Positions 1 through 7,680 of a DNA stretch of 64,000 bases are shown here, one piece after another. Numbering within the stretch: position 1 is the first letter of the stretch; each line of letters opens with the position of its first letter. A model generated the notes under the pieces. The model was not told the DNA's origin and made no database searches. It saw only the letters and a program-made list of their open reading frames with translations. Source of the stretch: Clostridiales bacterium (GTDB lineage: Bacteria; Bacillota; Clostridia; Christensenellales; CAG-138); NCBI GenBank assembly GCA_004557245.1, contig SFEL01000002.1, positions 1 to 64,000 on the forward strand. Direction: 5' to 3'. A program made the translations under genes and the position numbers.

Positions 1-52
1 TGTTTTGAATTCTGCCGAGTATCTTTTGTATTTTTGTCCCTTTTTGCTCATT

Positions 53-96
53 AAAAATATGCACCTCCGAAAGTGTCTAACTTTCGGGGTGCATAT
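53..96 (-). terminator. Rho-independent terminator of the PucR-type gene
   Basis: A long hairpin pairs positions 57-73 with 81-96 (one bulged base). On the minus strand it is followed by a short T run at 57-53. It lies just past the stop codon of the minus-strand regulator at 114. Seen directly in the sequence. Confidence 0.75.
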
Positions 97-113
97 CAGG
101 CACCGCTCTTTTA

Positions 114-1304
114 TCATTCCTCTATTTCCCTCTTTTTCGCCGTTTCCTGTATAAACAGCTCGTCCCGTCCCTGCATCACGAGCGCCAGACCCAAAGAAAG
201 CATCAGTCTCATCCGGTCCTCCTTGCCGTCTGTATCTATGGCAAAGTCCTCTCTTATGCGGCGTATCCTGTATAATACCGTATTTCGGTGGGTAAAGAGC
301 TTTTCGCAGGTATCCTTAAGCGAGCGGCTGCACATAAGGTAAGTGTACAGCGTCAGGCAGTATTCGCTGTCATTCTGGAGATCGTATCTATACAGCCTGT
401 CCACCTCGTCTGTCATGCAGTAGCCTTCGCCGGCAAGCGTTTTCAGCATCATGAGCGCCGAGTAGCGGCTCTCCTGCGCCGCGAATGCCTCGCCATCGTT
501 CTTTTTGATAAGATAATCCAGCAGCCTGCGCACCCGTCCGTAGCCTCTGCCCAATGCGTACAGGCTTTGCAGTGGTTCGGATATTACGGCGTACAGGTTA
601 TATTCCTCCGCCGCCCTGCCCACCGCCTCCCGGCCGTGCTCCCCATGCAGGAACATTATCACGCAGTCCCTGTATGGAAAAGGATTGGAAGCGTGAAAGT
701 CGTGACGCAGCCTGTCCCTGAGCATATCGATCCTAAGCCCGTCCAGCTGCTCCCTTGGTTTCATCAGTACGAACCTTTCCGGGCGAAAGTTGCCAAGGAA
801 TGTTGCATTTGCCTGCAGATCGAAGAAGGCCTCGCTCTGGAACCTGCCGTCTATGAGGCTGGATAGCACCTCTTCGGCCGTGGCGGTGATGCCGCCCCTG
901 TGCCTCTCGTAATAGAGCTGCTTTGCAAGGAATGAGTTTATCAGCGCAAAGTCCTCGTCGCTTCCTGAGGGCAGCGCGTTTTCAGGCATTATACACAGCG
1001 TATAGCCCATGCGAAGCTCTCCGCAGTTGAGCTGGGATATCCTGTAATGGTACCCCGCAGGCGAATGCAGCAGCTCGCCCGACGCCGCCGAGGCGCTGAT
1101 CAGGGCGCTCTCATCGTATGAAAGCTCGCCGTGGCGTATAACGCCGCCGTATGGGTCGTTTATGCTGTCAGCCCTAAAATACGCCGCCACATGGAAGCTG
1201 TCGTCAATTACCAACAAAGGGCAGCCGAGAGCCCTGCCCGCGGCATTTGTCAATTCTTTCAGGCTGTTCGCCTCAAGGAATGTCTTCAGTATCTCATTTG
1301 TCAC
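114..1304 (-). CDS. PucR/CdaR-family transcriptional regulator
   Basis: Protein of 396 aa. The last ~60 residues carry the PucR-type helix-turn-helix (motif CEKLFTHRNTVLYRIRRI), which is diagnostic of PucR/CdaR regulators; the middle fits the GGDEF-like region usual in this family, and the N-terminus has a sensor-like stretch (GCPLLVIDDSFHVAAYF) with no membrane segment, so it is probably a cytosolic one-component sensor. The ligand is unknown. Start is GTG at 1304 with AAGGAG 8 nt upstream. The gene stands alone, diverges from hsp20, and ends in a strong hairpin. Family assignment is firm, target genes are not inferable. Confidence 0.85.
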   Translation of the reverse strand: MTNEILKTFLEANSLKELTNAAGRALGCPLLVIDDSFHVAAYFRADSINDPYGGVIRHGELSYDESALISASAASGELLHSPAGYHYRISQLNCGELRMGYTLCIMPENALPSGSDEDFALINSFLAKQLYYERHRGGITATAEEVLSSLIDGRFQSEAFFDLQANATFLGNFRPERFVLMKPREQLDGLRIDMLRDRLRHDFHASNPFPYRDCVIMFLHGEHGREAVGRAAEEYNLYAVISEPLQSLYALGRGYGRVRRLLDYLIKKNDGEAFAAQESRYSALMMLKTLAGEGYCMTDEVDRLYRYDLQNDSEYCLTLYTYLMCSRSLKDTCEKLFTHRNTVLYRIRRIREDFAIDTDGKEDRMRLMLSLGLALVMQGRDELFIQETAKKREIEE

Positions 1305-1365
1305 AGAATGTCTCCTTTTGTTCTCTCAGCACAGTTTAATCTGATTGGATTATACCATTGGAACA

Positions 1366-1393
1366 TTGTCCAAACAAGGCCCCGGAGTATAAT
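1366..1393 (+). promoter_or_regulatory. sigma-A-type promoter of hsp20
   Basis: TTGTCC at 1366-1371 and a perfect TATAAT at 1388-1393 with a 16-nt spacer. Transcription would start near 1400, leaving a leader of about 150 nt before the hsp20 start codon. Seen in sequence; start site inferred. Confidence 0.6.
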
Positions 1394-1399
1394 AGAGTC

Positions 1400-1552
1400 A
1401 TCAAAAGGAACGAAGCCAAAGGGGGCTGAAGCCCCCGGGGATTATGTTCCGGGAAAGAAAAATGCTCCGGGCTGTTCCCCTTCCGGTGAATCAAAACTCA
1501 CCAAATCGGGAACAATTCCGGAAGACAATAAATTGAATTGGAGGTATTTATT
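1400..1552 (+). promoter_or_regulatory. Long structured 5' leader of hsp20
   Basis: About 150 nt between the predicted transcription start and the hsp20 ATG. It contains a 7-bp hairpin (GGGGGCT-GAA-GCCCCC region at 1420-1435), a CCGGTGA/TCACC hairpin near 1484-1502, and CAATTC (1513-1518) able to pair with GAATTG (1535-1540) immediately next to the GGAGG ribosome site. Small heat-shock genes are often controlled by RNA thermometers in such leaders, but I cannot show this here. Confidence 0.3.
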
Positions 1553-1999
1553 ATGTTTGAACTTAAACCTTACACTCGCAAGAACAATGGCGTATATTAC
1601 AACCCCTTCCAGACCATGGACGAATTTGAAAGGAACTTCTTCAATCCTTCATTCTTTGATACCGCGCTTGACCAGTTCAAGACAGATATCAAGGATGAAG
1701 GGGACAGTTACACCCTTGAGGCGGATCTGCCCGGCTTTGAGAAGAAGGATATTCACCTCGACCTGAACAACGACATATTGACCATCAACGCCGAGCGCCA
1801 TTCCGAGCACGAGGAGAAGGACAAGAAGGGCAAGTTCGTAAGGTGCGAGCGCTCCTACGGCACCTACAGCCGTCAGTTTGACGTATCCGGCATCAACACC
1901 GAGGGCATTAAGGCCAAGTACGAGAACGGCGTGCTGACCCTGAGCATGCCCAAGAAGAGCGCGCAGCTGCCCACCGCAAAGCGCCTGGAGATCGAATAA
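1553..1999 (+). CDS. hsp20: Hsp20/alpha-crystallin small heat-shock protein
   Basis: 148-aa ATP-independent holdase chaperone that binds unfolding proteins in the cytoplasm. The alpha-crystallin domain spans about residues 40-140: YTLEADLPGFEKKDIHLDL opens it, and the conserved GVL motif (YENGVLTLSMPKK) closes it, followed by a short C-terminal tail. Start chosen at ATG 1553 because GGAGG at 1540-1544 is correctly spaced; an in-frame TTG at 1538 would place the start inside that site. Monocistronic, with its own promoter and a double-hairpin terminator. Confidence 0.95.
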   Translation: MFELKPYTRKNNGVYYNPFQTMDEFERNFFNPSFFDTALDQFKTDIKDEGDSYTLEADLPGFEKKDIHLDLNNDILTINAERHSEHEEKDKKGKFVRCERSYGTYSRQFDVSGINTEGIKAKYENGVLTLSMPKKSAQLPTAKRLEIE

Positions 2000-2015
2000 A
2001 GGGTGAATAAAAACT

Positions 2016-2085
2016 CGCCAAAGCGGCTGAACGCCGCTTTGGCGATATCATGAGTCCCGAAGCTTTTGCTTCGGGACTTTTTTAT
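2016..2085 (+). terminator. Tandem hairpins ending hsp20
   Basis: First a perfect 12-bp stem (2016-2027 with 2033-2044), then a perfect 11-bp stem (2053-2063 with 2068-2078) followed by TTTTTT. The second is a textbook Rho-independent terminator on the plus strand. The first may also block transcription arriving from the minus-strand ATPase gene. Confidence 0.85.
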
Positions 2086-2091
2086 ATTTGC

Positions 2092-4737
2092 TTATTTTAT
2101 TTTGCAGTATTTCTTTCGGTCTGCTGCCCTCTGGCAAGCCTTGACCAACTCTACTACAGGTATCACCAGCACAGCCAGGCCGAGAGCTATGCCATACTCG
2201 CCCCAGCCCACGGGTGTGAAGTTGAACAGAGCCGCTATGGCAGGTACCTCAAGAACTACGGTGGTTATCACCAGCGCGCCTATCATGGCAGCCCACAGTA
2301 CTTTATTGTGGCCTGGCAGCGTAAATACGCTCTGCCGCTGGGAACGCATATTGAAGCTGTGGAATATCTCACACATATTCATAGTCAAAAACGCCATGGT
2401 CATGCCATGAGGGGAGACGCCTACCGGCATCTCAAAGTGTCCCACCTCTATGCAGTGGCCGATTATGTAAGAGGCAAGCGTCAGCACTGTTACGAGCAGA
2501 CCCTGATAGGCGATATCCACACCCAGACCCCCGGAGAATATGGTGTCGCGGCTGTCCCGCGGCGGACGCCGCATGGTGTCGGGTTCAGCAGGCTCAAGGC
2601 CTAAGGCCAGCGCCGGGAAGCAGTCGGTTATCAGATTGATAAAGAGCAGATGCACGGGGCTAAGCAGTGTGAAGCCAAGTATAGTGGCAAAAAACACGCC
2701 CAGAACCTCGCTCATGTTGCTGGCAAGGAGGAACTGTATTGTCTTGCGGATATTGTCGTATATCCTTCTGCCCTCGTCCACAGCTGAAACTATGGTGGCA
2801 AAGTTATCGTCGGAAAGCACCATATCCGCAACGTTCTTGGTAACGTCGGTACCGGTAATGCCCATGCCTACGCCTATGTCTGCGGACTTGATGCTGGGGG
2901 CATCGTTTACTCCGTCGCCGGTCATGGCGGTTATGGCGCCCTTACGCCTCCATGCGGAGACTATGCGCACCTTGTGCTCAGGCTGCACGCGGGCATACAC
3001 TCCGCATTTGTCTATCAGCTCATCCAGCTCATCGTCGCTGAGCCTGTTCAGCTCCTTGCCCTCTATGGCTTGTGAAGCGTCGTCGATTATGCCCAGCTCT
3101 TTCGCTATCGCTACGGCGGTGTCCTTGTGGTCGCCGGTGATCATTACGGGACGTATGCCTGCGGCCTTGCACTCCTCCACTGCCGCCCTGACCTCCGGAC
3201 GAACGGGGTCTATCATGCCTACGAGGCCTATGAAGCAGAGCTCCTGCTCGAGGTTTGAGGGATCGGTGTTGTCAGGCATCTCGGGCCACAGTCTCTCTGC
3301 GGCAGCCAATACGCGCAGAGCCTTCTCAGCCATGGCATGATTGCTCTGGAGTATCTCTGTGCGTTTGGCCTCCGTCATCGGCAGCTCCTTGCCGTCTTCT
3401 ATATAATACGCGCAGCGGGCAAGCACCTCGTCCGGCGCGCCCTTGGTATACTGCACTATTTCTCCGTCCTTATTGTGCAGGGTAGACATCATCTTTCTGG
3501 AGGAATCGAAGGGGGCCTCGCCTATGCGGGGCTGTTTTTCCTCCAGCTCATATTTCTTTAAGCCGTTAGCCGCGCCAAAGTTCACCAGCGCAGCCTCTGT
3601 GGGCTCTCCCTGAGCGCCATCGTCAGCAAGATTCGCGTCGTTGCATAGAGTCATTGCCGCAGCAAGCAGTTCTGTGGGGCCGGTATGCTCCACTACCGTC
3701 ATTTTATTCTGTGTGAGCGTGCCTGTCTTATCGGAGCATATGACCTGAGTGCAGCCCAGCGTCTCTACTGCAGTCAGCCGGCGTATGACGGCGTGGCGTT
3801 TGCTCATATTTGTAACGCCTATGGACAGCACAACGGTAACGACTGTGGCAAGGCCCTCCGGGATAGCTGCGACAGCAAGGGATACCGCCACCATGAAGTT
3901 GTCAAGTATGGACTGGGCAGTGAACTTTCCCGCCATTATGAGATCGAATACGAATATGAACAGGCATATGCCCAGCACCATCTTGGATAAGGAGTTGCTC
4001 AGCTGACCGAGCTTGCGCTGCAAGGGGGTCTCCTCCTGCTCGGTCTGGGCCAAAACGTCGGCTATCTTGCCCATCTCGGTATCCATGCCGGTAGAGGTGA
4101 CTACGGCCCTGCCCCTGCCGTATACCACGGTAGAACCCATGTAGCACATGTTCTTCCTGTCGCCAAGAGGCACGTCGCCGCCGAATATAACCTCCACAGC
4201 TTTGTTTACAGGCACGCTTTCGCCGGTGAGAGCAGCCTCTTCGATTTTAAGGGACGCGCTTTCGAGAAGCCTGCCGTCTGCCGGCACGGCGTCTCCCGCT
4301 TCAAGTATAACTACATCGCCGGGTACCAGCTGGCTGCTCTCGATGACGATCTGCTTTCCGTCCCTCATCACCTTGCACTTTGCCGCGGTCATTGTCTGAA
4401 GCGCCTCTATTGCGGCCTCCGCCTTGCTCTCCTGTATTACGCCCAGAATAGCATTGAGCAGCACTACCACCAGTATTATGAATACCTCGGCAAAGCTCTC
4501 GCCGGATATGGCGTTTGTGACAGCGGATACGGCTGCCGCAGCCAAGAGGATCAGCAGCATGGGATCCTTTATTTGCTGTAGGAATCTTTGAAAAACCGTT
4601 ATCTTGGGCGCTTCCTTAAGCTTGTTCTGGCCATACCTTGCAAGGCGCTCCGCCGCTTGCTTTCCCGAAAGGCCATGGACTGAAGTTCCAAGCTCCGCCA
4701 AAACCTCGTCAGTGGATCTTTGATACATTTCGCTCAT
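2092..4737 (-). CDS. Calcium-translocating P-type ATPase (PMCA/SERCA-like)
   Basis: 881-aa integral membrane P2-type ATPase that exports Ca2+ or another divalent cation such as Mn2+. Visible elements in order: N-terminal cation-ATPase domain, actuator loop LTGESVPV, transmembrane motif IPEGLATVV, phosphorylation site CSDKTGTLTQNKM, nucleotide-binding KGAPDEVLARC, hinge TGDGVNDAPSIKSADIGVGMG, then the C-terminal six-helix cation-ATPase domain. ATG at 4737 is preferred because AAGGAGA precedes it; an upstream in-frame start at 4803 falls inside the leader terminator. The leader carries a probable Mn2+ riboswitch, which makes Mn2+ export plausible. Confidence 0.93.
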   Translation of the reverse strand: MSEMYQRSTDEVLAELGTSVHGLSGKQAAERLARYGQNKLKEAPKITVFQRFLQQIKDPMLLILLAAAAVSAVTNAISGESFAEVFIILVVVLLNAILGVIQESKAEAAIEALQTMTAAKCKVMRDGKQIVIESSQLVPGDVVILEAGDAVPADGRLLESASLKIEEAALTGESVPVNKAVEVIFGGDVPLGDRKNMCYMGSTVVYGRGRAVVTSTGMDTEMGKIADVLAQTEQEETPLQRKLGQLSNSLSKMVLGICLFIFVFDLIMAGKFTAQSILDNFMVAVSLAVAAIPEGLATVVTVVLSIGVTNMSKRHAVIRRLTAVETLGCTQVICSDKTGTLTQNKMTVVEHTGPTELLAAAMTLCNDANLADDGAQGEPTEAALVNFGAANGLKKYELEEKQPRIGEAPFDSSRKMMSTLHNKDGEIVQYTKGAPDEVLARCAYYIEDGKELPMTEAKRTEILQSNHAMAEKALRVLAAAERLWPEMPDNTDPSNLEQELCFIGLVGMIDPVRPEVRAAVEECKAAGIRPVMITGDHKDTAVAIAKELGIIDDASQAIEGKELNRLSDDELDELIDKCGVYARVQPEHKVRIVSAWRRKGAITAMTGDGVNDAPSIKSADIGVGMGITGTDVTKNVADMVLSDDNFATIVSAVDEGRRIYDNIRKTIQFLLASNMSEVLGVFFATILGFTLLSPVHLLFINLITDCFPALALGLEPAEPDTMRRPPRDSRDTIFSGGLGVDIAYQGLLVTVLTLASYIIGHCIEVGHFEMPVGVSPHGMTMAFLTMNMCEIFHSFNMRSQRQSVFTLPGHNKVLWAAMIGALVITTVVLEVPAIAALFNFTPVGWGEYGIALGLAVLVIPVVELVKACQRAADRKKYCKIK

Positions 4738-4770
4738 GAAATCTTCTCCTTTAAATAAGTGTGCCTGTAA

Positions 4771-4810
4771 AATCAAAAACTCATGCGCTGGCAAACAGCC
4801 CACGCATGAG
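4771..4810 (-). terminator. Intrinsic terminator inside the ATPase leader (riboswitch expression platform)
   Basis: On the minus strand CTCATGCG (4810-4803) pairs with CGCATGAG (4787-4780), extended inward by GGC/GCC pairs, and is followed by TTTTTGATTTT. It sits only about 35 nt before the ATPase start codon, so it can only serve as a conditional terminator. Its 5' arm is also the 3' arm of the proposed aptamer P1 stem. Confidence 0.8.
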
Positions 4811-4908
4811 TCTCATTCTTTAAAAACAGCCCGGACGATCTCCTCGCCGTATTGACGGGCCTGCTTCGCAAAGCGCTTACTTCGCGGAATTACTCCCTCA
4901 GGCAATAA
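4803..4908 (-). promoter_or_regulatory. Probable yybP-ykoY (Mn2+) riboswitch aptamer
   Basis: Read on the minus strand, the leader has TGCCTGAG (4904-4897) able to pair with CTCATGCG (4810-4803) as P1 (7 of 8 positions). Inside it come GAGGGAGTAA, later GTCAATACGGC, and finally AATGAGACTC. These positions match the yybP-ykoY pattern GGGGAGUA ... GUCAAU ... AGCAAGACC known from characterised Mn2+ riboswitches, which frequently control P-type cation ATPases. P1 and the terminator are mutually exclusive, which fits an ON switch. Class call is from remembered consensus, not a covariance search. Confidence 0.72.
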
Positions 4909-4942
4909 TTGAAGAAGTTAAAATATTCAACTTCATCTAATT

Positions 4943-4971
4943 ATGATACCCGGCATACTTACTTTTGTCAA
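4943..4971 (-). promoter_or_regulatory. sigma-A promoter of the P-type ATPase
   Basis: Minus strand: perfect TTGACA at 4971-4966, 17-nt spacer, TATCAT at 4948-4943. The predicted start near 4936 gives a 200-nt leader that contains the riboswitch and terminator. Confidence 0.8.
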
Positions 4972-4997
4972 GGAAGGGAGTTGCTAATTTGCGGAGA

Positions 4998-5876
4998 TTA
5001 TTTCAGCAGGTTCCCTATGGCTTCATGGCTTACGGTGAAGCTTTGGGCTCCCATGAATCCGGGGGCAACGTCGTACTCGTCAAAACAGATGACGAGCCGG
5101 CCTTCCGGATCAACGTAAAACGCTCCTTCGCGGGTGATGAGTTCATCATAATCTACAGAAAGTGCTTCGTCATCCTCCATCCAGTACGTCAGGTCGCTGT
5201 CCGCAGCCATCTTGGCCTTCATCTGGGCGAATATATCCTTCTTTATGGCGGCAACATAATCGCTGCCCTCCTTGAAAAGGTCCGCCAGCTTTACGTATTT
5301 GCCAGTGGTCTTATCTATATTATAGCAGCGGGAAAACTCATAGCCGCTGGCCATCACCTGGCAGCCGTTCACCCTCAGGGCAAACCAGCGGTCGTTGTCC
5401 GTCAGTACTTCATAGCTCACATCGAGGCCGTAATAACCTTCATCCATAGCGTTATCATTAAAACGCTGCACCAGCTCGTCGACATATGCCTTTACGTCTG
5501 CATTGAGCTGCTGTTCGCCCGCCGTAGCTTCCTGTATCTCGGGCTGCGCTGCGTTCAGATCGTTGTGTTCGTCGGAATGGGTATAATTTCTTACGGTAAT
5601 TACCCTTACCACGCTGCCTATGATCGGCAGCTTCTCCATTGCGTATGCGATAGATGGACTTACATTGGGCAGCAGCACAAACAGCATGGCGGCAGCAGCC
5701 ACTGCGGTAAGTATCCTACGGCCTGCCATGCGGCCTGAGGCCCCATCCTTCCTTGCTTCCTTTTCGGGCAGCTTATTCAACGTATCCTTCAACATAATAT
5801 CAAAATCCTCCGGTATGTTTGTTTTTTCCTTACGGGCAGCTTCCCGGATCAGCTTTTCAAATTGGAATTCGTTCAT
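4998..5876 (-). CDS. RsiV-like anti-sigma factor with DUF3298 domain
   Basis: 292-aa membrane protein probably holding the adjacent ECF sigma factor inactive. Residues 1-75 are cytosolic (MNEFQFEKLIREAARKEKTN onward), a single membrane segment follows (about ILTAVAAAAMLFVLLPNVSPS), and the extracytoplasmic part ends in a DUF3298-type domain (VDYDELITREGAFYVDPEGR ... CFDEYDVAPG). In Bacillus RsiV this type of domain senses lysozyme; that is family knowledge, not shown here. ATG at 5876 overlaps the sigma stop codon as ATGA, indicating translational coupling. A longer in-frame extension to 6191 is simply antisense-frame read-through of the sigma gene. Confidence 0.82.
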   Translation of the reverse strand: MNEFQFEKLIREAARKEKTNIPEDFDIMLKDTLNKLPEKEARKDGASGRMAGRRILTAVAAAAMLFVLLPNVSPSIAYAMEKLPIIGSVVRVITVRNYTHSDEHNDLNAAQPEIQEATAGEQQLNADVKAYVDELVQRFNDNAMDEGYYGLDVSYEVLTDNDRWFALRVNGCQVMASGYEFSRCYNIDKTTGKYVKLADLFKEGSDYVAAIKKDIFAQMKAKMAADSDLTYWMEDDEALSVDYDELITREGAFYVDPEGRLVICFDEYDVAPGFMGAQSFTVSHEAIGNLLK

Positions 5877-6376
5877 AGTGTTTCCTCCTTTTCCGACATC
5901 GCGATCCTGAGTTTTGCCCGCGCCCGGCTCAGTCTGGCCTTTACCGTGTCTTCTGTTATCCCAAGGGCGCGACTTATATCCTTGATGGGCATATCGTCGT
6001 AGTAAAACAGCACTGTTACGGTCCTCAGGCTTTCGCCCAATCCCCTCACGGCCTGCCACAGGGCCATGCTTTCTTCCCTGTCCTCCTCCTGAGGGGCGGG
6101 CAGCTCCTCCGCCAAGCTGTCTATGTCCGTGTTTGGCTTGCTGCGCCGTATCATGCTGTAGGCTGTGTTGGCGAGTATCCGCATTATCCATGGCTTAAAG
6201 CTATGCTCGTCCCGCAGTGTATCCAGCTTTTCGTATGCCGTAAGCACAGAGTCCTGCACCGCGTCCTTTACGTCTTCGTCGTTGTGCAGTATGCTCTTGG
6301 CCAGCCAGTACAACCCCTTGCTGTTTTCGTTTACCCTTTCGCAGAACCACGCGCGCTGGTCATCAAAACGGTTCAC
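5873..6376 (-). CDS. ECF RNA polymerase sigma factor (sigma-70 family)
   Basis: About 167 aa. Region 2 is visible at YWLAKSILHNDEDVKDAVQDS with the core-binding and -10 recognition helix FKPWIMRILANTAYSMIRR; region 4 is the C-terminal VTVLFYYDDMPIKDISRALG...TVKARLSRARAKLR, with helix-turn-helix. Pairs with the DUF3298 anti-sigma just downstream. GTG at 6376 is chosen because AAAGGAAAG lies 6-9 nt upstream; ATG 6394 and GTG 6406 are in-frame alternatives with poorer ribosome sites. Probably an envelope-stress regulator. Confidence 0.88.
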   Translation of the reverse strand: MNRFDDQRAWFCERVNENSKGLYWLAKSILHNDEDVKDAVQDSVLTAYEKLDTLRDEHSFKPWIMRILANTAYSMIRRSKPNTDIDSLAEELPAPQEEDREESMALWQAVRGLGESLRTVTVLFYYDDMPIKDISRALGITEDTVKARLSRARAKLRIAMSEKEETL

Positions 6377-6410
6377 TTTTTTCTTTCCTTTCATTAACCC
6401 GGTCACTAAG

Positions 6411-6439
6411 TAAGATGCTTTATATAGTCAAAAGGTTAC
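6411..6439 (-). promoter_or_regulatory. Possible autoregulated ECF promoter
   Basis: Minus strand has GTAACC at 6439-6434 followed by a T-rich spacer, an arrangement resembling -35 elements of ECF sigma factors that control their own genes. A -10 element 16-17 nt downstream would be around CATCTTA, which is not a strong match. Suggestive only. Confidence 0.3.
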
Positions 6440-6486
6440 GCCGCAATAATTATTTTTTTATAATTATATACCCCACTGCCGATTGA

Positions 6487-6495
6487 TGATATACT
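6487..6495 (+). promoter_or_regulatory. Extended -10 promoter of the hydroxyacid dehydrogenase gene
   Basis: TGATATACT matches the extended -10 form TGnTATAAT with one change; no good -35 is visible, as is normal for this class. The start codon is 60 nt downstream. Confidence 0.4.
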
Positions 6496-6554
6496 CAGAT
6501 TGATGAATTTTACAGGAGTAAACACCATAATAGATTCAGAAAGGATACACAGAC

Positions 6555-7529
6555 ATGGCAAAGACCAAAATAGTAGTTCTTGACGGTTACACCGAAAACC
6601 CCGGCGACCTAAGCTGGGACGGCCTCCGCGCCCTTGGCGACGTCACCGTTTACGACCGCACCTCCTACTCCGAGGCGCCCATTATCGCCGAGCGCATAGG
6701 CGATGCGGAAATAGTGGTTATGAACAAGACCCCCATTTCCAAGGCCACAATAGATAAATGCCCCAACATCAGGCTGATCGCGGTGCTGGCCACCGGCTAC
6801 AACTGCATCGACTACAGCTACGCGAAGGAAAAAGGAATCCCTGTAGTAAACGTGCCCACTTACGGAACCGCCTCAGTAAGCCAGTATTCCATAGCTCTGC
6901 TCCTGGAGATATGCCACCACATAGGCCACCACGACGCCACTGTACACGAGGGCAGGTGGGCAAACAATGCGGACTGGTGCTACTGGGATTACCCCCTAAT
7001 AGAGCTTGAGCACAAGACCATGGGCATAATAGGCTTCGGACGTATCGGCCAGGCCGAGGGCAGGGTAGCCAGGGCGCTGGGCATGAGAGTTCTCGCATAC
7101 GACCTTTACCCCAACGACTCCGGTCGAGCCATAGCCGAATATGTGGATCTGGATACCCTTTACAAAGAGGCGGATGTGATAACCCTCCACTGCAACCTCA
7201 CCCCGGAAAACACCGGCATGATAAACAGCGAGAGCATCGCCAGGATGAAGGACGGCGTGATACTCATAAACAACGCCCGCGGCCAGCTCATAGTTGAACA
7301 GGACGTTGCGGACGCGCTGAACTCCGGCAAGATCGCCGGCGCAGGTCTGGACGTTGTCTATACCGAGCCCATCAGGGCCGACAATCCGCTGCTCAAGGCC
7401 AGGAACTGCATTATCACTCCCCATATAAGCTGGGCGCCCATTGAGAGCCGCCAGCGAATAATGGACGCTACTGTAGCCAATGTAAAGGCGTTCCTGGACG
7501 GCGCGCCCATAAACGTGGTGAATAAATAA
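6555..7529 (+). CDS. D-2-hydroxyacid dehydrogenase (glycerate dehydrogenase / hydroxypyruvate reductase-like)
   Basis: 324-aa NAD(P)-dependent dehydrogenase. The Rossmann motif GFGRIGQAEG is at 160-169 with Asp183 after the second strand, favouring NAD. The catalytic set expected for the family is present: Arg242 (NNARGQ), Glu271 (YTEPI) and His290 (TPHISWAP). Closest to the hydroxypyruvate reductase/glycerate dehydrogenase branch by general sequence look; the exact substrate is not decidable. ATG with AGAAAGGAT upstream. It precedes a sugar-type ABC importer in the same direction, separated by 150 bp with a weak hairpin, so a metabolic link to the imported compound is possible. Confidence 0.88.
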   Translation: MAKTKIVVLDGYTENPGDLSWDGLRALGDVTVYDRTSYSEAPIIAERIGDAEIVVMNKTPISKATIDKCPNIRLIAVLATGYNCIDYSYAKEKGIPVVNVPTYGTASVSQYSIALLLEICHHIGHHDATVHEGRWANNADWCYWDYPLIELEHKTMGIIGFGRIGQAEGRVARALGMRVLAYDLYPNDSGRAIAEYVDLDTLYKEADVITLHCNLTPENTGMINSESIARMKDGVILINNARGQLIVEQDVADALNSGKIAGAGLDVVYTEPIRADNPLLKARNCIITPHISWAPIESRQRIMDATVANVKAFLDGAPINVVNK

Positions 7530-7547
7530 TAAGTATGCATTGCATGT

Positions 7548-7577
7548 GAACGGACGGTTTTCCGTCCATTCTTTGTT
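7548..7577 (+). terminator. Weak hairpin after the dehydrogenase gene
   Basis: GGACGG (7552-7557) and CCGTCC (7562-7567) form a perfect 6-bp stem with a TTTT loop, followed by ATTCTTTG. A modest terminator or attenuator between the dehydrogenase and the ABC genes. Confidence 0.45.
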
Positions 7578-7621
7578 TATAACTTAACTATTGCCATATC
7601 ATAGAAAACCCCGCTCATATA

Positions 7622-7630
7622 TGTTAGAAT
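7622..7630 (+). promoter_or_regulatory. Extended -10 promoter of the ABC transporter operon
   Basis: TGTTAGAAT fits TGn plus a TATAAT-like hexamer. A 7-bp hairpin TTGAAAG-GCAT-CTTTCAA follows near the predicted transcript start (about 7633-7650). No clear -35 element. Confidence 0.4.
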
Positions 7631-7680
7631 AGCTTGAAAGGCATCTTTCAAAGACAAATTCAGTGTCAAAGGACATCAGT

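Noticed and set aside
5877..6191. N-terminal extension of the anti-sigma factor
   Set aside because: The extension is an off-frame reading of the sigma-factor gene; ATG 5876 with ATGA overlap fits the operon.
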